A DNA stretch of 64,000 bases from Ariolimax columbianus (GCA_036924085.1 JAVGWX010000002.1:154220571-154284570); one strand, 5' to 3'. Positions 1 through 11,195 are shown, counted from the stretch's first letter. Notes: a model not told the origin generated them from the letters alone. Made by a program: numbers and translations.

Positions 1-353
1 TTGTGACCCCGACAGCCTTGTGACCCCGATGTCTTGGAACCCCAACAGCCTTGTGACCCCGACAGCCTTGTGACCCCGATGTCTTGGGACCCCGACAGCC
101 TTGTGACCGCGACAGCCTTGTGACCCCAACAGTCTTGTGACCCCAATAGTCTTGTGACCCCAACAGTCTTGTGACCCCGACAGCCTTGTGACCCCGATGT
201 CTTGGAACCCCAACAGCCTTGTGACCCCGACAGCCTTGTGACCCCGATGTCTTGGGACCCCGACAGCCTTGTGACCGCGACAGCCTTGTGACCCCAACAG
301 TCTTGTGACCCCGATAGTCTTGTGACCCCGACAGTCTTGTGACCCCAAAAGCT
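1..353. repeat. 17-bp tandem array with a higher-order period
   Basis: Units resemble cagccttgtgaccccga (17 bp). Variants containing gatgtcttgg recur in the same order at about 28 and 196, so the array has a second-level period near 168 bp (about ten monomers). The array runs off the left edge of the window. Confidence 0.95.
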
Positions 354-1052
354 TTTTTCAAACACCGTTTCTCGCACATCATGATTGTTCTTTCTTGTGC
401 CTTGGTGATATAGCTTAGTAATAAGATAAACGAAGGCAGACGCTGCGAAATGAAAATTAAGAAAATAACGGTAATGATCGAATCTATTGTCCCCAACATA
501 AGTCATACATTGACATCGACACAAATAATTGAGAATATAAAATTGAGACCGATCATGTTTTATATATAATCATCTGTTCACAATACGAAAATAGTGGACC
601 ATGAACAAACGGTTGTAGAAGAGATTTGGTTGGTTGAAATATGAATATATAGTTGAATGGGACGTATCACACGAAAAGAGCAGATATGAAGACGTCTTGG
701 AGAAATTAGAAGTGCAAAGAGAATTTATAAACGAATTCAGTAGAACAGTTAAAATATTTAGGCCAATAGAAAAGACATAGGACTTTGCTGAAAACAACAC
801 TGGAAGGGAAGGTGGTGTAGAAACGTGCCTTCGGTAACCATCACTTTAAATGGGAGAATCACATGAAAATAGGGACAGGAATAAGCCTGGCGGAGTGTGT
901 ATCATGGCAAGAAAACGTTGGAGATGCATTACAACCAACCACCGATGTGGAGATAGCACTGAACTGTGCAGTTACGAAGCACAGTCATCAAGTAACAACA
1001 AATTTTATTCATAACATTTTTACAAGAGTGCTAACCATAAATTGGGTGTGTT
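354..1052. other. Unassigned AT-rich DNA
   Basis: No recognisable coding, RNA or element signature was seen. Short open frames at 570-800 and 863-1081 have no recognisable protein motifs. The second runs antisense into the end of the mariner pseudogene. Confidence 0.5.
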
Positions 1053-2557
1053 TTATTTCTCGACGTAGTCCCCGTGCCTGACAACACACTGTGTCCACTT
1101 GTGCACTAGATTGTACCAGACAACACACTTTGATCACCTGTCCACTAGATTGTACCAGACAACACACTGTGTCCACCTGTCCACTAAATTGTACCTAACA
1201 ACACACTGTGTTCACCTGTCCACTAGATTGTACCTGACAACACACTGTGTCCACCTGTCCACTAGATTGTGCCTAACAACACATTTCGTCCACTAGATTG
1301 TGTATGACAACACACTGTGTCCACCTGTCCACTAGATTGTACCTGACAACACACTGTGTCCATCTGTCCACTAGATTGTACCTGACAACACACTGTATCC
1401 ACCTTTCCACTAGATTGCGCCTTAACAACACACTGTGTCCACTAGATTGTGCCTAACAACACACTTCGTCCACTAGATTGTACCTAACAGCACACTGTGT
1501 CCACCTGTCCACTAGATTGTGCCTAACAACACACTTCGTCCACTAGCATGTGCCTGACAACACACTTTGCCTATCTGTCCACTAGCTTGTCAATGTTTTC
1601 TAGACAAAGAGTCTGTTGGTGTGACTTATTCCAATTATCTACTACCTGCATTACCTTCCTGTTATCTGCAAACCTCTGAACCCGCAAATCTTTTTTAATG
1701 GGTCCAAACAAGCGAACGTCCGATGGCGCTAAGTCAAGATGTACGCTGGATGTTAAAAAACCTCAAATTTCTGAGAACGACCTGATTAGATCCACTGTGT
1801 GTGCAGCAGTGTGTAGACGGGTGTTGTAGTGAGAGAGTATCCGCTGTTTCGACCGTATTGCTGGCTACAAACTGTTTACTAACATGTTTCAGTATTGAGC
1901 ACTAGTTACCACTTCACACCCTTGCCTGGAAATGCACCATTATGTGTCATTGACATACCAACAAAATGGTCATCACTACTTTCCCAGCGGAAGCCTGTTT
2001 TTGTCTGAGACAGAGAGAAAGGCTGCTTTAATGGCTTCGACCTTCTCTTACTCTCTGGTTCGTACTGCACCAAGACTCGTCTCCTGTCACAATTTGATTG
2101 GAGAAAAATATATCTTTCACGAACCAGAATACTCCTGATAAATCGTTTAAAGTGCACGCTTATGTTCACCGGTCAGCTATATTGGAACCCATCTACTATA
2201 TACATTATTATAACCGTGGTCACCATGCACAATTGTGTGCTCAGTGCCGCGACTCTAGTTGAAATGTACGGCTATTTCATCAATAGGGACTTGTCTGCTG
2301 CCACGGACTAGTTGGTCGATCTTATGTTTCACTGTTTTAGTTGCCACGTTTGCTCGTCTCACACGTCTCGGTTCATCAATGACGTATTGTCTTCAATTTT
2401 CAAATCCTTCTATCCATTCATACACTATCCTCTGACTAAAACAACCGTCTCCACACTGAACTTCATTATGTTGTACATTTCTGAAGGAATCACACCTTCT
2501 GGTAAAATAAAACGAACAACGCTTCGCTGTTCTTCCAGGGTGGAGCGTTCATGTTGA
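1053..2557 (-). mobile_element. mariner-type transposase pseudogene with an internal tandem expansion
   Basis: A decayed Tc1/mariner transposase reads on the minus strand. From its N-terminal side: EQRSVVRF near 2530; the helix-turn-helix region (VIDEPRRVRRANVA, then VRGSRQVPIDEIAVHFN) at about 2390-2260; a YEPESKRRS block near 2060; a degraded DNARPHTA-like YNTRLHTA near 1825; DLAPSDVRLFGP near 1725; and the terminal GDYVEK followed by a stop at 1053-1055. Stops and frameshifts break it, so no active enzyme is made. Canonical mariner proteins are about 345 residues. Here the span is about 500 bp too long because a segment just before GDYVEK is tandemly repeated (1084-1600). The family assignment rests on the order and spacing of these motifs. 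Terminal inverted repeats were not identified. Confidence 0.85.
1084..1600. repeat. 39-bp tandem array inside the mariner C-terminal coding region
   Basis: Units read ccactagattgtacctg... on the plus strand (39 bp, some shortened to about 31 bp). On the minus strand a full unit translates as VDRWTQCVVRYNL, which is the mariner segment lying between ENIDKLVDR and GDYVEK. The flanks are unique transposase sequence on both sides, so the array arose by expansion of transposase DNA. There are about 13 copies. Confidence 0.9.
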
Positions 2558-3090
2558 ACGCTATATTGGGTATGCGCAAACTGCTCGATGGTCACAATTC
2601 CTGCATGGAGTATTGCTAGAGAACTATTCTATGACTTGAAATAAGATTTCCCGTTCCGCATACTCTTAGAAGAACATTTTTATAAAACAACTGCTGCCAC
2701 TTAATGACTTTCCCTTGTAGTTAGCTCGCAAATGAATTTGATTGTGTATGATTGAGCGTTTCAAAATCTGAGATTGAGGCCTGTACGTATACTCTCTGTA
2801 GCTCAAACATTCTCGTGAGGACAGTAATCATCGATAATAATGAATGAATAAATGAATCACTAACATCGTTTATTGTCATTGCAGAAGTTCACCCGGAGGA
2901 TGTGCAGGGTGTCATGAGCAAAGGGAACATGAAATGCAGTCTGAGCAGCAGTGCAGTTAGTGAGATTGTGTCTTGCAGAAAAGGGACATGAACCACTTCA
3001 CGCTTTTGACAAGATCCAGTTATGCAAATTCAAAATTGGTACCTGAATTATTATTCAGGCTTCTAATGTGTACAACGATAACTGCGACTA
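2558..3090. other. Unassigned DNA
   Basis: This lies between the mariner start codon region and the next array. It may include the mariner 5' end, but no terminal repeat could be matched. No coding or RNA signature was seen. Confidence 0.4.
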
Positions 3091-3093
3091 CGA

Positions 3094-3490
3094 CATCACA
3101 AATGTGAATTTATACATTTACCTGAGCGAAGAAATCACAAATGTGAATTTATACATTTACCTGAGGGAAGAAATCACAAATGTGAATTTATACATTTACC
3201 TGAGCGAAGAAATCACAAATGGGAATTTATACATTTACCTGAGCGAAGAAATAACAAATTTGAATTTGTACATTTACCTGAGCGAAGAAATCACAAATGT
3301 GAATTTATACATTTACCTGAGCGAAGAAATCACAAATGGGAATTTATACATTTACCTGAGCGAAGAAATCACAAATATGAATTTGTACATTTACCTGAGC
3401 GAAGAAATCACAAATTTGAATTTGTACATTTACCTGAGCGAAGAAATCACAAATTTGAATTTGTACATTTACCTGAGCGAAGAAATCACA
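3094..3490. repeat. 39-bp tandem array, open in the plus frame
   Basis: About ten copies of a 39-bp unit (starts atcacaaatgtgaattt) translate on the plus strand as ITNVNLYIYLSEE. Because 39 is a multiple of 3 the frame stays open through the array and creates a 229-codon frame from 3068. That frame continues into a LINE remnant, and I see no evidence that it is a gene. Confidence 0.95.
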
Positions 3491-3579
3491 AACTTCCACA
3501 TAATACATCGTGAGAGTTCCAGGAAGGTAGCAACAAGGTGGCTGAAATTTAACTGCATCAAACTCATACTTCAACGACA

Positions 3580-3930
3580 AAACATAACTCACACCACCAG
3601 CAGCGTGGTTATTGAAGCCATCGTATATGGCAGCGAGGTATGGATGCTACGAAAAGCAGACGCAGAGATGATTGAGGTTGCTCCAAGGGCAATCAGGCAA
3701 AGAACATTGACAGTTTCTCTACGTGGCCGAATTCACAGGACAGAAATCTGGTGCTGAACCATCTTGGATGTCGTCGTACATACAACGGTGCACACAGGTG
3801 GACCGAACATGTTGTGCGCATGTCTGACAACATATGGGCAGGAAAAGTTACGTCTTGGTAGCCCTACAACTATCAGTTTCCACTTGGACATCAACCGATC
3901 AGATAGACAGATGGCTAAAGAAAAGCTCTT
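3580..3930 (+). mobile_element. Non-LTR retrotransposon 3'-end remnant
   Basis: The plus strand encodes EAIVYGSEVWMLRKADAEMI. This is the conserved block after the reverse transcriptase domain (LLYGSETW...) in many LINEs. After a frameshift it continues with HRWTEHVVRMSDN near 3800, a degraded form of the RWxGHVxRM block. Only the C-terminal tail of the polyprotein is left. The clade is uncertain (RTE-like is possible). Confidence 0.7.
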
Positions 3931-4257
3931 GGTCTAACATGACAAAAGCCTTCCTCTTTCGTTCGCTTGAAAATATGTTTATATGTGCAATGTTTTCTCT
4001 TGTACAAACTTAACAGACGTCGCTTAAATGGGTTTAAATAACATATGGCTACATGGCATAAGACATATGTTATACATTATTGGACTACATATTATGGAAG
4101 AAAAGTCTGCGAGGAAGGAAACTGGTCATTCCACATAAGAAATACATTAATACATATTACAACGAAGTCTCAAATACTCAAACCCTGACCGCCGAGAATC
4201 ATGTGGGACTACTGAGAAAGACAAAGGGTCAGTTTTTGTAAGACAATTCTGAGACCT
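3931..4257. other. Unassigned DNA
   Basis: Nothing recognised between the LINE remnant and the 31-bp array. Confidence 0.4.
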
Positions 4258-4575
4258 CTCACAATGATGTCTCTGAAACTCTCCCTGACAGCAGTGGATG
4301 TCTCTGACACTCTCCCTGACAGCAGTGGATGTCTCGTACACTCTCCCTGACAGCAGTGGATGTCTCGTACACTCTCCTCGATAGCAGTGGATGTCTTGTA
4401 CACTCTCCCTGACAGCAGTGGATGTCTCGTACACTCTCCCTGACAGCAGTGGATGTCTTGTACACTCTCCTTGATAGCAGTGGATGTCTCGTACACTCTC
4501 CCTGACAGCAGTGGATGTCTCGTACACTCTCCCTGACAGCAGTGGATGTCTCGTACACTCTCCCTGATATCAGTG
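4258..4575. repeat. 31-bp tandem array
   Basis: About ten copies of a 31-bp unit starting gacagcagtggatgtct. Since 31 is not a multiple of 3 and the unit has no stop in any minus-strand frame, three overlapping minus-strand open frames of 99-126 codons arise. All three encode the same 31-residue cycle and are artefacts of the repeat. Confidence 0.95.
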
Positions 4576-4624
4576 GGTGTCATACTACCTTTATTATGTT
4601 TATGGCGAGGAAATAGTCATTGTG

Positions 4625-4830
4625 TCGATGGCATGCCTTTTATGGCGAATGTACATTCCTTGTGGCGAATGTACATTCCATGTGGGGAAAGTAATTTCCA
4701 GGTGGCAAAGGTACGTTCATCCTGACGAACGTGCTCTCGTTTTGATAAATGCACGCTCCTTGTGGCGAATGTACTTTCCTTGTGGCGAATGTACTTTCCT
4801 TGTGGCGATGTACTCTTTTTATGTTGAAAA
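4625..4830. repeat. 20-bp degenerate tandem array
   Basis: Degenerate copies of cttgtggcgaatgtactttc. Divergence is high towards the right, where units such as gacgaacgtgctctcg are barely recognisable. Confidence 0.75.
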
Positions 4831-5285
4831 TATTCTATTTATTTCGACGATAAGCTTCCAGTGGAACAGTCTACGCCATCTAGCGAATGTAGCCAGTTTT
4901 CAGACACAGGGAATATTTCGTTATATTTAGGAACCAGTGTCTGATACGAAACTAGTTTTACTATGTATACATTATTCACAGTGTGCCCACATAATTCGAC
5001 TTCCTGAACTATTAGAACCAGGGGTCAGAGTCGTCACTTCCGCTTTCCAAAGACCCGGCTTACGACCTGGTCACATATCTCCGGTAGAAAGTCACGCCTC
5101 TGACTTAACATGGATTATTTTAGCCCTGGAGTGACAATGTTTGACATGGAAATTAGAGACTAAACGGGGAAAGAGAGCGGCTGGTATGTGTTGACTGCTT
5201 TTTAAACACTTCTTCACGACTTGCGGTGTGGAGCGACTCAGCAAATGGGTGAGATATGCCACAGGTGTGTTCTATACATGGGCGG
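4831..5285. other. Unassigned DNA
   Basis: No coding or repeat signature was recognised. Confidence 0.4.
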
Positions 5286-5289
5286 CAGT

Positions 5290-5795
5290 AATGCTTTCTT
5301 CTTCTTCTTCTTCTTCTTCTTCTTGTTTCTGCTAAGTTTTTCCACTTCTTCTGTTTCTTCTAGTATCCATGTGGCTTTTCTTGCTGTTCTACTTCTTCTT
5401 TTGCATTTTCTTCTTCTGCTGCATCTTCTTCTTCTTCTTCTTCTTTTTCTATTTCTTGTTACTGTTGTTCTTATTCTATTTCTTCTACTCTTTCCGTTCT
5501 TGTCATTGTTTTTCTTCTTTAGCTTTTTCTTCTTCCCCTTCTTCTTTACTCGTGTTCTTCTACTAATTCTTCTTGCCTTTTTTTTTCTTCGCCTTCTTCA
5601 ATTTCTTCCGGTTTCTTCTTCCCTGCCTTTTTCTTCTAATTCTTCTTCTTCTATTGCTTCATTTTTTCTACTTCTTCTTTAGGCTTACACTTTTTCCTCT
5701 TTCGTATTTTTTCTGCTTCCTATCCTTCGTCTTCTTTTGTTTTCTTATTTTTGTGTTATTTTTATTCTTCTTCGTGTCTGGGTTCTTTTTGGCGT
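5290..5795. repeat. Long degenerate (TTC)n polypyrimidine tract
   Basis: About 500 bp almost purely of TTC/TTT/TCC triplets on the plus strand. Open frames here translate into phenylalanine/leucine strings and are not genes. On the minus strand it is a (GAA)n tract lying downstream of a tRNA-like sequence (5869-5940), so it may be the expanded tail of a SINE. Confidence 0.9.
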
Positions 5796-5868
5796 GCAAG
5801 TCCAATTGATACATAACTGTAAGCTATGGAACTGTAAGCAATGTAACTATAAACAGCTTCGTAAACTA

Positions 5869-5940
5869 GAGCGAGTCGCTGCTATGGATTGAACCAGGTA
5901 CTCTTGACATAAGAATCACGCGCTCTAACGACTGTGTCCT
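5869..5940 (-). other. tRNA-like sequence, probably a SINE head or tRNA pseudogene
   Basis: On the minus strand, ACAGTCGTTAGAGCGCG resembles a tRNA D-arm/A box. It is followed about 30 nt later by CTGGTTCAATCC, a good match to the Pol III B box. The acceptor ends do not pair, so an intact tRNA is unlikely. The (GAA)n tract beginning about 75 bp further downstream fits a SINE with a simple-repeat tail. Amino acid identity cannot be assigned. Confidence 0.45.
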
Positions 5941-6116
5941 CAGTTTTTCTTATTTCCTGTACAATTGTTCTTTAACTATCTCAAGCAGCTTGATAGATAA
6001 TGGTCGACGCAGAGCATGCATTGCGTGATAAGGCCAGTATTTGAAAAAAAATTACAAAGGGGGGACAGGGGACATAAATGAGTAGACTAGAGACAGTTGC
6101 ACTGCTATTATCATCA

Positions 6117-6284
6117 AACGTGTATGTCTGTGGTTGAAATCATCGAATGTCCTTGCCTGGAATTGAAATCACCAAAACTCCATGTACGAAGTTAAAATCA
6201 CTAAAAGTCCATGTCTGTAGTGGAAATCATCAAAAGTCAATTCGTGAAGTTGAAATCATCAAAATTCCATGTCTATAGTTAAAA
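6117..6284. repeat. 29-bp tandem array, left arm
   Basis: About six diverged copies of a unit like gaaatcatcaaaagtcc... (29 bp). The same monomer forms the array at 7205-7548, and a Penelope fragment lies between the two. Confidence 0.85.
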
Positions 6285-7204
6285 TAAGGCGAGGCAGGCT
6301 GCGGCCCATTGTCGATGTATCGGTAGTACATCAAGGAGAAGAAGCCCTGATAATGATGTCAAATCAGGTATTCCAGGTATCCCATGAAAATACACGCATA
6401 GCTGGGATCCATTATGGTGTCCATGGCTACGCGGCTGATCTGAACAAAGAACTGGCCACTGAACTCAGGTGTGTTGATGGTGAGGATGAGTTCGGCCAGA
6501 CGAATGATGGCATTGTTATTACAGACATGCCCGAACAGGACCTCTTCAACTTCATTGACTTTGCTAATGACTTCCATCCATCTATCCAGTTCATGTTTGT
6601 TATCTCCCTCACGTCTGTTATCTCCCTCACGTCTGTTCACTTTCTGGACATCCCTTACTGTCTACTAAAACCTACTGACGCCCACAACTACCTCCTCAAC
6701 ACTTCTTCTCATCCTCAATCCTGTCGCGACTCGCTCCCCTTCTCCCAGCTCCTCAGCCCCAGACGCCTCTGTCAGGACGATGATGATTTCCTTCTTAGGG
6801 CCCTAGAGATGCTTGACTTCCTCCGTGAGCAACTCTACCCTGAAACCACTCCTTCCTCGGCACTATAGCAGGTTCTCCCCATCTCCAGTCACGAATTCTC
6901 TCACTCCCACTCACCGTCCTCCCTCTGACCTTGTGAAACTTGTTATCACGTATCACCCTCGTTGCACCTCTGTTCGGAATATCGTATTCCGTCATCTTCC
7001 TATCTTGCACTCAGATCCTCCCATTTTTGAGGCGTTTCCTGATCCTTCACTTGTTGCCTACAAACGGGACAGAAACCTGAGGGACTTGCTGGCCAGTAGC
7101 CGTTTGTACACGAGCCCCCACTGTCAACCAGACACCAGACCGTGCAATAACGCATTTGACTGTGTTACTTGCGATCACGTCATCCTTACTCGCTCAATTA
7201 CCTT
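6285..7204 (+). mobile_element. Penelope-like element (PLE) fragment
   Basis: Two plus-strand frames joined by a frameshift near 6860 carry the end of the PLE reverse transcriptase and the following linker. Motifs in order: FHPSIQFMF...VHFLDIPYCL at about 6580-6660, LKPTDAHNYLLNTSSHPQSC at about 6667-6723, the LPFSQLLSPRRLC block near 6740-6770, VITYHPRC near 6940, PDPSLVAYKRDRNLRDLL near 7038-7091, and RPCNNAFDCVTCDH near 7140. These follow the order known for Penelope proteins (HPTI.F...FLD, KPTD.H.YL, PYSQ..RLRRIC, TYHP, AY+R..NL+DLL, CxxC). The catalytic YIDD region is not intact (NDGIVITD lies at the expected place). The C-terminal GIY-YIG endonuclease is absent, because the frame runs into a tandem array. 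Confidence 0.85.
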
Positions 7205-7548
7205 CCTCAAAGCCATCAAAAGTCCATGTCTCTGGTCGAAATCATCAAAAGTCCAGTCAATGCATGTGGTCGAAATCATCAAAAGTCCATGTCTGTGGAC
7301 GAAATCATCAAAAGTTCGTGTTTCTGATCGAAATCATCAAAAGTCCATGCATGTGGTCAAAATCATCAAAAGTCCATGTCTGTGGTTGAAATCATCAAAA
7401 GTCCGTGTTTGTGGTCGAAATCATCAAAAGTTCGTGTCTCTGGTTGAATCATCAAAAGTCCATGTCTGTGGTCGAAATCATAAAAAGTTCGTGTCTCTGG
7501 TCGAAATCATCAAAAGTCAATGTCTGTGGTTGAAATGTGATGACCTCA
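7205..7548. repeat. 29-bp tandem array, right arm
   Basis: About twelve copies of gaaatcatcaaaagtcc... alternating with tgtctgtggtc-type ends. It is less diverged than the left arm at 6117-6284. The plus-strand open frame through it (to 7784) is an artefact. Confidence 0.95.
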
Positions 7549-9018
7549 TCAAAATTCTACAGAAGATAATAGCAGAAAAAACATCAACTGGTCCTGCATG
7601 TTACAGTCTATACATTTTATTCTTCTTCTTCTATGCTCGTCATCCATCCTTCATTAGGTCGAGCAAACTGCTAAAGAACCCTACATTACAAGAACTCTCA
7701 ATGTGCTATGGTGCATGCTTACTATATGGGGCCAGCTTTAATGGCAGCTCTTTGTGTCGTAAGAAACAACAAACTGAAACTTAGAACGATCAAATTAATA
7801 ATAGAAAAAAAATGATTGTAATCAATTTTTAGACACGAACGTGTACAGCATTGATTGAAACATGAGCAATAAGTTTGAGTTTCTTGGACTACCATGCTCC
7901 TACAACATCATCAGCAAACATTAAATGCAACAAACACAATTGAGAAAGCCCGCCGAGACAGACTCCATTGACCAGGACATCTAGACGTGATTCACTCAAT
8001 CACAGCACCGACTTCCGCAGTCAAGTTTTGGTGCTGTACTATTGGTCCTTTCAATTTCTAGACGTGAAGCTTTCCATGGTTGCCTAAGTTACGACAACAA
8101 AAAGAGCCCGTATTTCCGATTGCATGGCATCAATCACACAATTAGGGAATGATCTTTCCATTTTGATGATAGAAACATTCTCTGAGTGGTCCACGAAAGT
8201 ACTAGAACTAAAATCAAAACAGACCGTTTCATTACCCATTTAATTTAAAACACGTACACTACAGCAAGCAATAATAAAGCCACTTACCAGCATATTCGAT
8301 CATAAAATTATGGGATATCATTTCCTCAATTGTGATGAAAGCGTTCTATAAGATATCATGAACAAATACGGAATCTGTAAACGAAACAAACAAGAAACGG
8401 CCAATTAAAATCTTATTAGTTGCTTGTGGAATAGATGTCTTCAACAAATACACAGCAAGTTCTCAATGTTCTGTCCATCCGATTTAGCTGTGTTCACTTA
8501 TTGCGTGTGCCTTTAAGATTGCTTGCCTCTTCTCCGTGTGTGTGTTGGACTCATCTACTTCCCATGCCTTGCGGTTTGCCTAAAAGAGACTGACTTATAA
8601 TGCCGTCAGTTGATCTCCTTAATGAGTGTCCTATCCAACGCTGGTGTCTTCCTTCTCCTCACCTCCTGCCACTCTTCTACGTGTTTGTTTCTTTCCAATC
8701 GTCTCTCATTAGAGATCGTTTCATGGCATTTCGATTCTTATGTTCTGAATAAATCTGCCATAGATAAAATGGTGAACTATTTTGTAGGGGTTTGTTGTTA
8801 CATAATTCATTTCAGATATTATTATTTTCCCCCAATTGCCCTTAGATAAGGACCAACTTTGACTTTAGTAGCCATAATTAAGTATGTACCGAATATTCAC
8901 GCTGGATGTTGCCCATACACAAGACAGTAACTTGTGTTGCTGTAGTTACCATTGATGTACGACATACGCGTGTACGGCTATAGTTATCAGTATTTGATTG
9001 TAATATTAGGCAGTAGAG
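7549..9018. other. Unassigned AT-rich DNA
   Basis: No protein motif, RNA gene or array was recognised over about 1.5 kb. Small open frames such as 8610-8849 lack any recognisable motif. Confidence 0.4.
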
Positions 9019-9112
9019 GATCTGGACCTCGACAACACAATTTGATGATCTGGACCTCGACAACACAATTTGATGATCTGGACCTCGACAACACAATTTG
9101 ATGATCTGGACG
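9019..9112. repeat. 28-bp tandem repeat, 3.3 copies
   Basis: Units start gatctggacctcgacaac and begin at 9019, 9047, 9075 and (partial) 9103. The full copies are identical. Confidence 0.95.
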
Positions 9113-9222
9113 TTTCCGATGGCTAAACTCATTTATCCCTTGGTCACTATCAGATGTGGATAAATATACGTCTGGTGGTGGTCAGGGGTCCTGGACTTTG
9201 GGCCTGCGAAAACACTGGACCG

Positions 9223-10175
9223 GTACTTGCGTCTTAATTCACCCCAAATACAAGAAATATATTTTTTTTAGCACCGGATTTGAGGCTATGACGTCACAGA
9301 ATAGCCCACGTTTTAACTGTTGGGGGTGTCAAACTTTCTGCGAGAATAGACGAGAATTTCTACACCCGCTTGTTTCTGCCGTCTTAACCATGAATTTATT
9401 GGTTTAGGATTAGGGTACGGTAAGGGTTAGGTTAGGGTTAGGTTGGGGTTAGGTTAGGGTTAGGGGAACGTTAGGTTAGGATTAGGTTGGGGTTAGGTTA
9501 GGGTTAGGTTGGGGTTAGGTTGGGGTTAGGTTAGGGTTAGGTTAGGTTAGGGTTAGGTTGGGGTTAGGTTAGGGTTAGGGTTAGGTTGGGGTTAGGTTAG
9601 GGTTAGGTTGGGGTTAGGTTATGGTTAGGTTGGGGTTAGGTTAGGGTTAGGTTGGGGTTAGGTTAGGGTTAGGTTAGGGTTAGGTTGGGGTTAGGTTATG
9701 GTTAGGTTGGGGTTAGGTTAGGGTTAGGTTAGGGTTAGGTTGGGGTTAGGTTATGGTTAGGTTGGGGTTAGGTTAGGGTTAGGTTAGGTTAGGGTTAGTT
9801 TAGGGTTATGTTGGCGTTAGGTTAAGATTAGGGTTAGGTTGGCGTTAGACTAGGTTAGTTTAGGGTTAGGTTAAGGTAGGTTGGTGCTAGGTTAGTGTTA
9901 GGTTAGGTTAGGGTTAGTTTAGGGTTATGTTGGCGTTAGGTTAAGATTAGGGTTAGGTTGGCGTTAGACTAGGTTAGTTTAGGGTTAGGTTAAGGTTACC
10001 AACATTTCTACACTTCTATCTTTATTAGTCTTTACTTATTTATTTAATAAATATATAGACCTGTGCCCTCCTCTCCCTAATCCGAAATGGAATGCCCCGT
10101 TACAGTCATCAGCTGTCAAATATGTACGATGGGAACCCAGGGAACTCTGTTCATGTTGAATTAAGACGCAAGTAC
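9223..10175. repeat. 19-bp inverted repeat bracketing telomere-like DNA
   Basis: gtacttgcgtcttaattca at 9223-9241 is the exact reverse complement of 10157-10175. The arms lie about 160 bp either side of the telomere-like array at 9400-9998. This could be the ends of a non-autonomous DNA element or a folded-back duplication. No target-site duplication was identified. Confidence 0.7.
9400..9998. repeat. Interstitial telomere-like array
   Basis: Degenerate mixture of ttaggg, ttaggtt and ttgggg steps on the plus strand, related to the animal telomere motif TTAGGG. The right third contains a direct duplication with a period of about 119 bp (start points 9781 and 9900). Confidence 0.9.
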
Positions 10176-11055
10176 CCAGGACCAAAACATAGGTTTTGAG
10201 AATTAAATGCAAATACGAATTTTCAGATTGTGTTGGGTGACGCAGTACTATTACATGTGAGTTAAAGCTAAAGGCTAGTCCCATGGCAAGAACTGCCGTC
10301 GGTAAGGAAGGTAGCTCTTCATGTACTGCCTTAGGCTATATGAGTGCGGCGGACATTTACTTTCCTTGTTGTTTTTACCTTCCCCGAGTTATACGTCAGG
10401 TACCCATTTACAGCTGGTTCAACTGGATGAGAGGTCGTACCAGGCAGGAACCGGGGCCGGATATTTGTTTCTGTTCGTCCGTGAATTCGAACCCTAGGAA
10501 GCTGAAAATATCTTGAAAGCAATGTATACAAACAAGAGGCATTCAGGTGTGAGAATAATCGCGCAGCGTGTCCTTTTGAAGAACGTCGCTCTGATTACAA
10601 CCGTCCGGTAAGACTCGATCTTGAGCCAGTTCTCTCGCCTCCGTCACCTCCAGAACATGTTTGAGGTAGTGTGCCAACCTTCTCCACGCTCTGCCGTAGC
10701 TTCGTTTTCCAGGTACCGTAGCATGCAATATAGCCCTCCCCTTCCTCGACTATTGTGCCGATTGTGTGGTCAGAGTATTACATTTTTCTAGATGCGATGC
10801 TGTTTACTAGCCAGATTTGTTCTGCTACAGAGAAGATGCATGTCTTCTGAATATTTGTTTGTCCATATTCTGCCGTATATCTCTCGTTTTATTTAACATC
10901 TGCACTGTCACATCCATTTTTTTCCTGATTTATTTGTTGGAGATCTACGGTGTTATTGGAAATGGGGCCTAGACTTTCGCAAAGTTACATTTTGTTTAGT
11001 TCTTCATTCTCTAGAGTAACTTTACGCTCGTTTTTGTTTCTCCTTTTCTGTTTCA
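10176..11055. other. Unassigned DNA, possible dispersed repeat
   Basis: No gene was recognised. The stretch 10390-10500 (gtacccatttacagctgg ... gaattcgaaccctagg) resembles a widespread anonymous animal repeat that I know only from memory. The minus-strand frame 10728-10543 is weakly LINE-like at best. Confidence 0.3.
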
Positions 11056-11059
11056 GAAT

Positions 11060-11195
11060 TTGAGAAGAGTTTTCATTGTCTTGAGGAACTTGTGGAAGTT
11101 CAAAGAAAGAAATCCAAAATGAAAATATCAATCTTCCAATCCAAAGTTACGTCAGTTCTATTGTATGGCTCTGAAAAGTGGAGGACCACCAACTA
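11060..11195 (+). mobile_element. LINE 3'-end remnant
   Basis: The plus strand encodes VFIVLRNLWKFKE...KVTSVLLYGSEKW. This matches the block after the LINE reverse transcriptase (AFIVLRNLWKSK...KSVLLYGSETW). It is a short truncated fragment. Confidence 0.65.

Noticed and set aside
4147..4583. Three overlapping minus-strand frames of about 100-126 codons
   Set aside because: They are the three frames of one 31-bp repeat.
5221..5809. Phe/Leu-rich membrane-protein-like frames
   Set aside because: They are translations of a (TTC)n tract.
6813..7784. 323-codon plus-strand frame
   Set aside because: It joins the end of a Penelope fragment to a 29-bp array and unique DNA. Only the first third is real coding remnant.
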